In this document: positions 1 to 8,500 of the stretch, piece by piece
Layout: each line of letters begins with the position of its first letter
Position numbering within the stretch: position 1 is the stretch's first letter
Assembly (NCBI RefSeq): GCF_002085925.2
Contig: NZ_CP053562.1
Coordinates: 2,088,001-2,152,000 of the forward strand
Direction: 5' to 3'
DNA from: Thioclava electrotropha
GTDB lineage: Bacteria > Pseudomonadota > Alphaproteobacteria > Rhodobacterales > Rhodobacteraceae
DNA length: 64,000 nucleotides
Position numbers and translations under genes: made by a program
Notes under the pieces: model-generated
Database searches by the model: none
Told to the model about the DNA's origin: nothing
Seen by the model: only the letters and a program-made list of their open reading frames with translations

Positions 1-235
1 GGATCTGGAGATCCTGTGGAACCGGGTGCGCCACAAGAACACGCGGCCCCTGCTGCGCACGGCCGACCCCAAACGGACGCTGAGCGATCTTCTGGCCGCG
101 CGCATTCCGCATTATCAAAAGGCCCAGATCGTGGTCGAGGCAGAACCGGGCCTCTCGGTGCAGGGCATGGCGCGGAAGGTGGTGAGCCATCTGCGCGAAG
201 TGGATGGATTGATCGAAGAGGTGAAAGATGCGTGA
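1..235 (+). CDS. aroK: Shikimate kinase, C-terminal part (5' end outside window)
   Basis: Only the last 77 residues are present, read from base 2. Shikimate kinase phosphorylates shikimate with ATP in the cytosolic aromatic amino acid (chorismate) pathway. The visible part has LWNRVRHKNTRPLL followed by ARIPHYQKAQIVVE, matching the lid and C-terminal helices of the family. Its stop codon lies inside the start of the 3-dehydroquinate synthase gene (8-nt overlap), the usual aroK-aroB coupling. The assignment rests on this short tail plus the aroB neighbour. Confidence 0.87.
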   Translation, partial: DLEILWNRVRHKNTRPLLRTADPKRTLSDLLAARIPHYQKAQIVVEAEPGLSVQGMARKVVSHLREVDGLIEEVKDA

Positions 236-1334
236 GATCGTGCCGGTCGAGCTGGGCGAGCGTTCCTACGAGGTGCGCATCGGCACCGGGCTTTTGGAAA
301 ACGCAGGCACTGAGATCGCGCCCTTGCTGCGCCGTCCACGCGTGGCTGTCGTCGCCGATCAGACAGTGGCCGATCTGCATCTCGCGACCCTGCGCCGCGG
401 CCTTGGCGACATCGAGATGGTCTCGATGACCCTGCCGCCGGGCGAGGGCACGAAAAGCTGGCCGCAGTTCACCCGCACCGTGGAATGGCTGCTGGAGGAG
501 AAGGTCGAGCGCAAGGATATCGTCATCGCTTTGGGCGGCGGCGTGATCGGCGATCTGGTTGGCTTTGCGGCCGCCGTGCTGCGCCGGGGCGTGCGTTTCG
601 TGCAGATCCCAACCTCGCTTCTCGCGCAGGTCGACAGTTCGGTGGGCGGCAAAACCGGGATCAACGCGCCGCAGGGCAAGAACCTGATCGGCGCTTTCCA
701 TCAGCCCTCGCTGGTGCTGGCCGATCTCGACGTGCTCGGCACGCTCGAGCCGCGCGACTTCCTCGCGGGCTATGGCGAGGTAGTGAAATACGGCCTTCTG
801 GGCGATGCGAAATTCTTCGACTGGCTCGAGGCGAACGCCCCCGCAATGGCCGCGGGCGATATGGAAAAACGCCTGCATGCGGTGAAACGCTCGGTCGAGA
901 TGAAGGCCGAGATTGTGGCCCGCGACGAGACGGAGGAGGGCGACCGCGCGCTCCTCAATCTCGGCCACACCTTCTGCCACGCGCTGGAGGCCGCGACCGG
1001 CTATTCCGACCGGCTTCTGCATGGCGAGGGCGTGGCGATCGGCTGCGCGATGGCGTTCGAGCTCAGCCAGCGCCTCGGCCTGTGTTCGCAAGAAGCGCCG
1101 AGCCGCGTGCGCGCCCATCTGCGCGACATGGGAATGAAGACCGATCTCGCTGATATCGAGGGCGACCTGCCGGGCCGCGACGCGCTGATCGACCTGATGG
1201 CGCAGGACAAGAAAGTGCTCGACGGCAAGCTGCGCTTTATCCTCGCGCGCGGCATCGGGGAGGCTTTCGTGACCTCGGATGTGCCACGCGATGTGCTGGC
1301 TGGCGTGCTCGACGACGCGCTCGCCGCGCGGTAA
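228..1334 (+). CDS. aroB: 3-dehydroquinate synthase
   Basis: This 368-aa enzyme converts DAHP to 3-dehydroquinate using NAD+ and a divalent metal, the second step of the shikimate pathway. The NAD-binding GGGVIGDLVGF is near residues 103-113. The metal ligands can be placed at Glu184 (GYGEVVKYG), His247 (NLGHTFCHALE) and His265 (LLHGEGVAIG), the same spacing as the E. coli enzyme. The length is normal. The ATG overlaps the aroK stop by 8 nt, so the two are probably one operon and translationally coupled. Confidence 0.97.
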   Translation: MREIVPVELGERSYEVRIGTGLLENAGTEIAPLLRRPRVAVVADQTVADLHLATLRRGLGDIEMVSMTLPPGEGTKSWPQFTRTVEWLLEEKVERKDIVIALGGGVIGDLVGFAAAVLRRGVRFVQIPTSLLAQVDSSVGGKTGINAPQGKNLIGAFHQPSLVLADLDVLGTLEPRDFLAGYGEVVKYGLLGDAKFFDWLEANAPAMAAGDMEKRLHAVKRSVEMKAEIVARDETEEGDRALLNLGHTFCHALEAATGYSDRLLHGEGVAIGCAMAFELSQRLGLCSQEAPSRVRAHLRDMGMKTDLADIEGDLPGRDALIDLMAQDKKVLDGKLRFILARGIGEAFVTSDVPRDVLAGVLDDALAAR

Positions 1335-1347
1335 GCCGATTTCCCAG

Positions 1348-1376
1348 TTGCGAGCCGCGCGCTCCTTCTTTATACG
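1348..1376 (+). promoter_or_regulatory. Sigma-70-like promoter of tRNA-Arg
   Basis: A -35 element TTGCGA (1348-1353) and a -10 element TATACG (1371-1376) are separated by exactly 17 bp. The -10 lies 9 bp before the mature tRNA 5' end, which would leave a very short leader. This fits a dedicated housekeeping promoter in the 51-nt aroB-tRNA gap. Confidence 0.6.
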
Positions 1377-1385
1377 CCGCTTCAG

Positions 1386-1462
1386 GCACCCATAGCTCAG
1401 CTGGATAGAGCGCTGCCCTCCGAAGGCAGAGGCCGAAGGTTCGAATCCTTCTGGGTGCGCCA
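1386..1462 (+). tRNA. tRNA-Arg (anticodon CCG)
   Basis: A 77-nt cloverleaf can be folded by eye. The acceptor stem is GCACCCA/TGGGTGC with discriminator G and an encoded CCA. The D arm is GCTC/GAGC, and the anticodon stem CTGCC/GGCAG encloses loop CTCCGAA, giving anticodon CCG (reads CGG). The T arm contains the standard GTTCGAATC. It sits just upstream of dusA, whose enzyme modifies tRNA D loops. It is not the island's integration site; that is in dusA. Confidence 0.96.
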
Positions 1463-1600
1463 CTTCCCCCAGTTTCCGGAATTTCAGCGCCTTGGGGGCG
1501 GCACAGACGCTATCGAGACGGCCCCGAGACAGACCCGATGAGAGATGCGATGACGACAGATGACGCCCTGATCCGCGCAGCGAAGCTCTCGGTCGCGCCG

Positions 1601-1615
1601 ATGATGGACTGGACC
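1601..1615 (+). repeat. attL core of the dusA-integrated island
   Basis: ATGATGGACTGGACC, coding for MMDWT of DusA, is repeated exactly at 27941-27955. Upstream of the core the two copies differ in DNA while encoding the same LSVAP. Downstream they differ completely. This is the pattern expected for the crossover segment of a site-specific integration into the 5' end of dusA. Confidence 0.88.
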
Positions 1616-1627
1616 TACTCTAAAAAA

Positions 1628-1643
1628 ACCGTTCGAAAACGGT
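1628..1643. repeat. Inverted repeat just inside attL
   Basis: ACCGTT-cgaa-AACGGT is a perfect 6-bp stem with a 4-nt loop, 12 bp inside the left core. The position would suit an arm site for the integrase or an accessory factor. It could also be chance. Confidence 0.35.
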
Positions 1644-1645
1644 AA

Positions 1646-2257
1646 CTTGCTGTGTATCGGAAGCGTTCGTAGCGGTTTTGTAGCACGTTGTCACGCAAGC
1701 TGCAGATGCGCTGGCGAAGAAACTTTCGTGCGGTAGCGTTTCGCAAATCCGACTATCTGGTCGAACATGAACAATGGCCTGACGGCCGAATGGATGGCAT
1801 CGTCTCGGCTCGCGCCGATGGCATGTGATTTCTGTTCCTTGGAGCATGCTGTAGGATAGTCAGCGAGCCGCCCCCCTTTGGGCCCTCGTTCATAACGAGT
1901 GTCTACAGGGTTTAGATTAGGAGGCGGGTTGGGATCTGCCAACCGAAGGCGCCGTGCAGGCCGCAGAGCACCGCGAATTCAATTCCCCAGTCGACCACAT
2001 GAGGGAAGTCTTTACTAATCTTGTCGTACCGGCGTAGGCAGATGTTTTCCGGCGTCGGCGACCGCGAGATCGGCCTCAGCAGTCTCGAGGATCGGCGATT
2101 TGCAAGATGCTCTACCTGTACCCGGTTTTGGAATCGGTGCTCGCTTGCCTGTTTGACTGGCTTCGTGTTCCCATCGCCTGGAGAGCTTGATTTTTCTGCC
2201 GCATTCTCTGGCCTTTTCAAGGGCTGACTTTAAGTGCCGCTGACGGAGATAATAGCA
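1646..2257. other. Island left end, no supportable gene (612 nt)
   Basis: I find no open frame here with a credible ribosome site and protein-like composition. On the minus strand around 1990-2040 a frame reads RRYDKISKDF, which faintly recalls the end of IS5-family transposases. The rest does not fit, so it may be decayed insertion-sequence DNA. The region probably also contains the promoter of the small gene at 2258. Confidence 0.4.
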
Positions 2258-2464
2258 ATGAACAGCTGGACTATAAATTTCGACAGCTACGGCGATTATT
2301 ACCGCGCCGAAGCTGAAGAAATCTCAGATGCAGAACTCCGCGAACGCGGGATGTCTGCACATGAGGTGCTGCGGGTGCGCAGCCTAAGTGATGTTGAGCG
2401 CTGCAAAGCGATAACGGCGTTTTTAGTCAAAGACGCGCTGAGCGAATTAAGGTCTCGGCATTGA
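2258..2464 (+). CDS. Small hypothetical protein, 68 aa
   Basis: I do not recognise this protein. It starts MNSWTINFDSYGDYYRAEAEEIS, is acidic in its first half and ends with a helical stretch KAITAFLVKDALSELRSRH. The ATG at 2258 is chosen because GGAG lies 10 nt upstream. An in-frame start at 2234 would lack a ribosome site. It is the first island gene from the left and stands alone. A terminator-like hairpin lies 150 nt downstream. Confidence 0.6.
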   Translation: MNSWTINFDSYGDYYRAEAEEISDAELRERGMSAHEVLRVRSLSDVERCKAITAFLVKDALSELRSRH

Positions 2465-2613
2465 CTGCTGTATGATTTCGAGAGGGCGCGCATGCTCCCT
2501 GATTGATGGCGTAACATATCAAGACCCAGATGCTCAGAGGGCAGGGCGGCGCCATTCTTGCGCTTACATTTGTGAAACTTTTTGGGACGTGGCCAAGGAA
2601 CGAAGGTCATAAG

Positions 2614-2638
2614 AAAGGGCGGCTTTTGCCGCCCTTTT
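2614..2638. terminator. Bidirectional rho-independent terminator
   Basis: AAAGGGCGGC-tttt-GCCGCCCTTTT is a perfect 10-bp stem with A and T tracts on both sides. It lies between the rightward gene ending at 2464 and the leftward gene ending at 2659, so it can stop both. Confidence 0.85.
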
Positions 2639-2658
2639 GCGGGGTGCACCTGATTTCT

Positions 2659-3036
2659 CTATGCGGATCGCCACACGCGCAATGCATTTTCGACGCGCGC
2701 ATAGGCCTGAATGGCCTCGTGTCTCGAATGTTGATCTCGGGTGGATTGATGGACGTAGATGTCCGCAGCCCAACTTTCGAAGACGTAGCCGAGAGCCAGA
2801 AACGCTTCGTGCGCCGCTTCGATCAGTCCTGGCGGAGGACTCGATAGGATCATAACGGCGACGCCCGCGAGATCACAGTCGGCTTGAGAGAAGTGCCGTT
2901 CAACCGAGACATGGAGAGGAACAACGCCGTACGTCTCAATGAGCCAGAGCTTCACGTCGCAGATATCCCGCTCCAGTTGGGCACAGCTCACCCCATGACA
3001 GGCCTCGGCATTTTCGATGTTGCTGGTGTTGAGCAT
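2659..3036 (-). CDS. Hypothetical protein, 125 aa, paralogue of the gene at 17094
   Basis: The function is unknown. The start at 3036 has a strong AAGGAG six bases upstream. The core LERDICDVKLWLIETYG and the end ALGYVFESWAADIYVHQ...YARVENALR align with LETDVRDVAVWLEAGAP and ALGWTLKPEGRDVWSIFVQ...ISRVEDAMN of the 135-aa protein at 17094-17501. The two are therefore diverged members of one family inside the same island. The protein is soluble-looking, with alternating hydrophobic strands and a C-terminal helix. It ends next to a shared terminator. Confidence 0.72.
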   Translation of the reverse strand: MLNTSNIENAEACHGVSCAQLERDICDVKLWLIETYGVVPLHVSVERHFSQADCDLAGVAVMILSSPPPGLIEAAHEAFLALGYVFESWAADIYVHQSTRDQHSRHEAIQAYARVENALRVWRSA

Positions 3037-3611
3037 GATGTTCTCCTTTTGTTGCGTGACTGCCATTCTGGCAGCTTTCAAGCCTGTAGGGTCTCACTTG
3101 TCTGGGCGCCTTTCTTGGTCCGGCGCTGAGCTGAAGGACTGTTTTTTTCGGTCTCTCAATTTGAAGATTGGCCAATATTTTTGGGACGAAGAAAAAAGTT
3201 GGGCGCGTCCGCAAGCTGCGTTGTTTAGAGCGTCGCGGCGGTTGCACCGGCTACTTGCCTATTGTGCGGATCACGTCAGCGATGCTGCCGACGACCGTCG
3301 CAATGCACTGGAAACCAATGCAAAGGGCCAGTAAAAAAGCCCTAATCAATGAGTGGGAGATGCCACTCGCATGCCTGGCTTGGCGTCGATTACGAAGTAC
3401 TTGAGGCCGCCTGCTGCTGCGAGGCTCATGGACACCTCGCTCTCCGCTCGAAGCGTGGCTAAATAACTGGATCGGATCCTCGAGAGAAAGGGACATCTTT
3501 GCATAGTGGTCGGCGAGAACGGGACCGAGCTGGCCAGCAACGCGATCCTCGACGGGCTCACTCCGTGGGAGTATCACCAACGGTCGAAAGAGAACCAAAC
3601 CCTGAACAGAG
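3037..3611. other. Island stretch with a possibly frameshifted gene remnant
   Basis: No intact gene is supported. On the minus strand a frame from about 3598 reads PLVILPRSEPVEDRVAGQL, then LADHYAKMSLSLEDPIQLF, and becomes protein-unlike near 3470. A different frame then reads YLATLRAESEVSMSLAAAG followed by GLKYFVIDAKPGM to a stop at 3346-3348. Joined across one frameshift these would give an 85-aa protein, the fourth gene of the operon that starts at 4553. The 3037-3250 part probably holds the promoter of the leftward gene starting at 3036. Confidence 0.3.
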
Positions 3612-3833
3612 CTAATCTATAAGTGCGGGCTCCAAGGGGAGCAGCTTATCACCGCAATCCTCGACCCGATGCTCCATCACAGCCATGTCGTTATCATCCG
3701 CAGCGAGAGCTACCGACGACGCGAAGATATGACTGATCTTCAGCTCAGAGTGGAGGTGAGCAGTTCGTAGTGACGCCGAGGGATAAGTCGCTGACTTCGA
3801 TTGAAAGTTCAGGATAAAATCTCTTGGCGGCAT
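3612..3833 (-). CDS. Small hypothetical protein, 73 aa, coupled to upstream gene
   Basis: I do not recognise it. It begins MPPRDFILNFQSKSATYPSA and ends with an acidic MAVMEHRVEDCGDKLLPLEPALID. The ATG overlaps the stop of the preceding leftward gene as TGATG, which is the main reason to believe it is translated. Another frame of the same DNA also reads plausibly (KRFYPELSIEVSDLSLGV) before stopping, so an old frameshift cannot be excluded. Confidence 0.45.
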   Translation of the reverse strand: MPPRDFILNFQSKSATYPSASLRTAHLHSELKISHIFASSVALAADDNDMAVMEHRVEDCGDKLLPLEPALID

Positions 3834-4171
3834 CAGTAGCGGACCGGACCGTCGTCAGAGCTCCACCAGTTGCTGGCCTTCTCTTCGCGTCGATCCTGGG
3901 CAACTTCCCATGCGATGCGCTTCCGTAGGCGATTTGCTCGATCGGAGGGCGTCTCGTGCTGACGTCGCTCGGATTCGGCAAGGAACCTATCGAGGCTTTC
4001 GAGCCGGTTCGCACCGCGCGGATTCTCCTCGTAGCGGCACCGCGCTTCGTCGATAGCTTCATCCAACTCGGCTGGTGTCATCAGATGCGCAGAACCCGCC
4101 CGCAACGCGGGCCGGAACCTGAGTTTCATGATGTCCTCAATGTCGGCGATGTCGGTAAGCGTGGGCTGCAT
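3833..4171 (-). CDS. Hypothetical protein, 112 aa, charged helical
   Basis: The function is unknown. The sequence is strongly charged and helix-forming: MTPAELDEAIDEARCRYEENPRG, then LDRFLAESERRQH, then ANRLRKRIAWEVAQDRREEKA. The start at 4171 has GGAG 9 nt upstream. It lies 58 nt after the gene at 4230-4553 and overlaps the next gene, so the three form a small leftward operon. The N-terminal SAHLMTPAELDEAIDEA resembles regulator or adaptor proteins, but I will not name a family. Confidence 0.62.
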   Translation of the reverse strand: MQPTLTDIADIEDIMKLRFRPALRAGSAHLMTPAELDEAIDEARCRYEENPRGANRLESLDRFLAESERRQHETPSDRANRLRKRIAWEVAQDRREEKASNWWSSDDGPVRY

Positions 4172-4229
4172 TCATCTCTACTCCGATTTGGAATACACCG
4201 CCCGGCCGATTGGTCAGGCGCTCGTGTTT

Positions 4230-4553
4230 TCATTTTTTGCCGCAGGCGGCGTAGAGTCCGATCCGGGCATGAGAAGACTGCGCGGCTGTGGCTGCGCGTT
4301 CCAGAATCTCGATGGGAAAACACCAGCGGCCGGAATTGACACCCTTTCCACTGTAAATCTTCTCGCCGTGGCCTTCTTTGCGCATAGCTGCGACAACGCG
4401 CCGGGACAAACCGCACTCATGAGCATAAAAACGGTTTTTCGTATTCCCTCTCACCGGCGTCGGTTTCGTGGCCTGCGCCGCTGCACGCATCAGGTCGACC
4501 TGCTGATCCGAAGGCAGTTTGGCGATGGCCACAGCTTTGTCCTGATTCGTCAT
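4230..4553 (-). CDS. Hypothetical basic protein, 107 aa
   Basis: I do not recognise it. It starts MTNQDKAVAIAKLPSDQQVDLMRAA with AAGGGAAG upstream, so the start is well supported. The middle carries a basic CGLSRRVVAAMRKEGHGEKIY segment, and the end has IEILERAATAAQSS. The basic helical character suggests nucleic-acid contact, but this is inference only. It is the first gene of a three-gene leftward operon downstream of the restriction-modification cluster, separated from it by a 246-nt gap with a hairpin. Confidence 0.6.
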   Translation of the reverse strand: MTNQDKAVAIAKLPSDQQVDLMRAAAQATKPTPVRGNTKNRFYAHECGLSRRVVAAMRKEGHGEKIYSGKGVNSGRWCFPIEILERAATAAQSSHARIGLYAACGKK

Positions 4554-4687
4554 TATCGTCTTCCCTTTATTTGCCAGGACGGGGTTCCCGCCGCGCTTGC
4601 TACTTCTTAGAAGATAGATCCGACGCCGGCGTCACGGAAACGAAGTAGGGCGGAGAATGCGATCTTCGGAAGAAAAATGCGGGCGGA

Positions 4688-4717
4688 TGCCGTTCGTTGC
4701 GCTTGGCACGAACGGCA
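4688..4717. repeat. Perfect 9-bp inverted repeat downstream of the RM operon
   Basis: TGCCGTTCG and CGAACGGCA are separated by 12 nt, 83 nt after the stop of the metallopeptidase gene on the minus strand. It may terminate the type I operon or serve as an operator for the small-gene operon starting at 4553. No T tract follows on either strand. Confidence 0.5.
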
Positions 4718-4799
4718 GCAGTGCGTAGGAAGCGGTCCGTGGCAAACCGGCCCAGCCAGCGCCAAGGTCGAGCGGTCGCTCCCCAAACCGGTCAGGATG

Positions 4800-5531
4800 C
4801 TACTTGGCAGTGAGCTGTTCAGCGGCGCCGTCCAGTAGCGCCTTCTTTCGTTGCCAGTCTGGGTCGGCAAAGCTGATGGTCTTCCAGAACTCTGGGCTGT
4901 GGTTGTGATGGCGGAGATGCGCCAATTCGTGCAGAATAACGTAGTCTATGCACTCTCGCGGTGCCTTGATCAGGTGGGGATTTAGAATAATGGCCCCATC
5001 GGCCGTGCAGCTTCCCCAGCGCTTCTCCATTTCTTGCAGGCGAAACGGTGGGCGGCTGCTTATCCAAGGTAGCTTCTGTTCCCATTCGGCAAGCCGCCGA
5101 TCAAAGTAGTCTCGTGCCTTCACACGATACCATGCCCAGACGCCTGCACTGACGCTTTCAGGCGAGCCCGATCGGCTGGGAACTTCAAGGCGATTTCCTT
5201 TTAGCTTGACCGCGCCACGGTGCGTGTCGCCCTTGATGACTTTCAGGACGTATCGGCGGCCCAGATACAGGACCTCCTCGCCGGACACATACTCCTTGTC
5301 CCGCACATGCCTGAAACGCTCGCTTGCCTTCTCGACCTGCGCAAAGACCCAGCGAGCACGCTTGTGCACCGCTCTGCGGATCTCTGCGGGGTCGGCACCG
5401 TCTGGCGCATCAACGATGACTTCTCCGTCTGGCTCGACGTGGATAGCGATCTTCGTCGTCCGAGAGCCATCGGTCTGCACCCGATAGGAGAGGGTCTCTC
5501 CGCCATAGGTCAGAACTGGATCGACGGTCAT
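4800..5531 (-). CDS. YgjP/SprT-like zinc metallopeptidase linked to type I RM
   Basis: The 243-aa protein belongs to the YgjP-like (DUF45) metallopeptidases. It has the family motif MEKRWGSC at residues 168-175 and the zinc site HELAH at 201-205, followed by HSPEFW at 211-216. Such genes are often found beside hsdR, but their role there is unproven; protein processing or DNA-protein crosslink removal are guesses. The ATG overlaps the hsdR stop as ATGA, so the two are translationally coupled and this is the last gene of the hsd operon. Confidence 0.88.
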   Translation of the reverse strand: MTVDPVLTYGGETLSYRVQTDGSRTTKIAIHVEPDGEVIVDAPDGADPAEIRRAVHKRARWVFAQVEKASERFRHVRDKEYVSGEEVLYLGRRYVLKVIKGDTHRGAVKLKGNRLEVPSRSGSPESVSAGVWAWYRVKARDYFDRRLAEWEQKLPWISSRPPFRLQEMEKRWGSCTADGAIILNPHLIKAPRECIDYVILHELAHLRHHNHSPEFWKTISFADPDWQRKKALLDGAAEQLTAK

Positions 5532-8500
5532 TGGACACCCTTGGTCCGTCCCGCGCGGACGATTGCCACGATTTCCTCTATGAGCGACTTGGCCGCGTCG
5601 AGGCCGCCGAGCACCTTGAAATAGTGGGGCAAAAGTTGCTTCCGGATCTCGCCTTCGATGTTGCCGGGGTTGATCGAGTGTGTCTTGACTGCGTTCTCTA
5701 CGGTCTCGTCGATGTGAAACGCCTCTTCGACCATGCGTTCTTCGGTGAGTTCGGTCTCGAAACCCTCTGTCTCGACCCTCAGCACGCCAAAGTAAGACTG
5801 AGCTTTGGGATGTCCGTCAAAACGATCCGGGACACCAGGTGTTTTGCGTTGGTCGACTTGCTCCTGAAGGTCCTTGAACAGCACGTATTGCTTATCGGGG
5901 TGATCGAACAATGCCTCTGCTTGCCGAATGGCATCTCTGAGGAGCTCCGAGAAAACCCGCTTGGCATAAGGGTCATCGCTCAGGTCCTGCTCGATAGTCT
6001 TCCGGATCCGGGTCTTGATGAGGTCGGCTTCGGTGCGTGTCTTCTCATCAGACCAGCTCTCAGGGTCGTCTTCTCCAAGCGTGCCGACCTGAAGAACGCC
6101 GGGCGGGTCTTTGATATCCTGACCGATCACTTGCGTGTCGACCATTTTGCGAATCTGCTGTTCGTATTCGGAGAAGTCGACAGTTTCCTGGGCGTCCCGC
6201 TTCGCCTGTGTTCGCAGCTCGGTGAAGAACTTTAGATCACGCTTGTAGGTCCGTATCTGGGCTTCATCGAACGCGCCATCATCGAAGAATGCGCGAGAGG
6301 ATAGGGCAAGCTGGAGACACATCCCGAATTCGGTCAACGCCTCATAGAAATCCTCTCGGATCTTCTGGTTGTCGTCGACCATATGACCGGTGCCGTCATC
6401 GGACAGGCGGGGGGTCAAGAGCTGGCGGAATTGCTCCCAGTCGTGCTTGTTCTTCACCGGCTTGAAGATGGCCCAGAGCGCGTCGTGAAGCGATGGTAGG
6501 CGTTTGTATTCGGTGGCCATGTTGGCAACCGTTCCGGCAAGGTCCTCAATGTCGTAGCCGCTCTGCGTCTGTGCGGCCAGATCCTGATAGTCCTGAATGG
6601 AGGTGTCGAGCTCAGCAAGAATACCGCGATAATCGACCAACAGCCCGAACTTCTTCGCTTCGTGCAAGCGGTTGACCCGGGCAATCGCTTGCAAAAGGTT
6701 ATGGCTCTTGAGGTGCTTGTCGATGTAGAGCACGGCGTTCCGCGGCTCGTCGAACCCGGTCAGCAGTTTGTCGACGACAATCAGGATGTCCGGATCTCCA
6801 TCGGTGCTGAAATCCTCGATGATGCCGTCTTCATAGGACTTGGGATCGTTGCCGACATTCGCCTTCCACCAGGCCTGAACTTCCGGAGTCTTGGTCTCAT
6901 CAGTGTCCTCGTGGCCTTCGCGCGTGTCAGGGGCAGAGATCACGACGGCACTGGTCACCAAGTTGGTCGCATCGAGCGCGGCCTTGTAGCGGATCGCCGA
7001 CAGCTTCGAGTCTGTCGCGAGCTGTGCTTTCAGACCAAGGTCGAGTTTCTTGAAGTTCTCGTTGAAATGCTCCGCGATATCCCAAGCGATCAGGTCGATC
7101 CGGTTGGCGGCGCGATAAATGCTCCCCCGGGTGGAGAACTTCTTTTTCAGATCCGATTTCTGGCTGTCGGTCAGGCCTTTGGTGATCCTGTCGAACCAAG
7201 CGTCGATTGCAGCCTCGTTGATGTCCACGACTGGTTGCCGCTCCTCATAAACCAGCGGCGTTACCGCGCCGTCTTCAACAGCGCGCTGCATGGTGTAAGC
7301 GTGCAAGATGGGCCCAAACTTATTGCGGGTCTTGTCGTCCTTCAGAAGGGGCGTGCCCGTGAAGGCTATGAAAGCGGCATTGGGCAGCGCCTTGCGCATC
7401 CTCTCGTGGTTTTCGCCCCCTTGGCTGCGGTGCCCTTCATCCACAAGCACAATGAGCTGGTCCGAGGGGTTGTGGCACTCAGGAAGCTTGGTCGCCGAGT
7501 TGAACTTCTGCAGAAGCGTGAAAATGATCCGCTCGTTGCCACTGCCTATCCGCTCAGCCAGCTCTTTTCCTGACTGAACCTTCGCCTTCTCGCCATCCTT
7601 CTTGGTCGCTACATCGGAGCCAAAGGCGCCACCGGTCAGGAAGGTGCCCGCCAGCTGCTTTTCCAGATCGACGCGATCGGTAACTACGATCACCCTTGCG
7701 CCCGCCAACTCCGGCTCGACGAGCAATGCTTTGGTCAGGAAGACCATTAGGTTCGACTTGCCTGACCCGGTCGTGTGCCAGATCACACCGCCTTCGCGTC
7801 TTCCGTCTGGCTTCTTCTTGGACACCTGCTCGATGATTGCCTTCGCGCCGCGGACCTGCTGATAGCGGGCTACGATCTTGCCGAGCTTCTTGTCGAAGAA
7901 CATGAAGCGCCGCGTGAAATCCAGTAGCCTGTCGGGGCGCAGAAGCCCAATGATAAGCCTGTCTTGCTCTGTAACAGCAACAGGCGCTGCGTGCAGGCGT
8001 GTGTAGTCTGCCAAGGCATAGGCCGGGCGCTCGGCAAAGAGGCTGTCTACTTGCACAGGCGTCAGCTGAGTATTGCGGATAACCGAAAGCTCAGCCTCGG
8101 ACAGCTCTTCCTCGCGCCAGAGCGACCAGAACTTCTTCTTGGTGCCAGTGGTCGCATAAAGCCCCTCCGAGCCGGAAATCGACAGAAGCAGCTGCGAATA
8201 GGCATAGAGGTCCTGGATGCCGTCTCCCTGCTGGTTGCGCAGGTGCTGGCTGATGCCTTCTTCGACCATCGCCTTGTCACGTGTCGTGGAAACCGGGCGC
8301 TTCGCCTCGATGATGGCCAACGGAATGCCGTTGACGAAGGCCACGATGTCGGGCCGGTAGTTGCCAAGCCCGCCGGGGCGCTGCACGCTGAACTCCTCGA
8401 CCACGTGGAACTCATTGGCCCCGACATCGATCCAGTCGATCAGTGGGATGGTCTTGCTGGTCTTCTCGCCATCGACAAACTCGGTGACAGTGATCCCCTT

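Larger units (their letters stand above)
1550..1645 (+). pseudogene. dusA: Severed native 5' end of dusA (31-codon stub)
   Basis: The frame encodes MTTDDALIRAAKLSVAPMMDWT, the normal DusA N-terminus with its conserved SVAPMMDWT. It then runs into island DNA and stops after nine foreign codons at TAA 1643-1645. The continuation of the gene is found 26 kb away at 27941. The native dusA promoter and start are therefore separated from the body of the gene by the island. If translated, the stub gives a 31-aa peptide without any catalytic residue. Confidence 0.9.

Noticed and set aside
1912..2220. Minus-strand frame reading RRYDKISKDF as an IS5-type transposase end
   Set aside because: Only about ten residues fit; the flanking residues and frame do not, so it is not listed as a transposase.
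4607..4870. 87-codon frame across the gap after the metallopeptidase
   Set aside because: Overlaps the end of that gene and lacks a ribosome site and protein-like composition.
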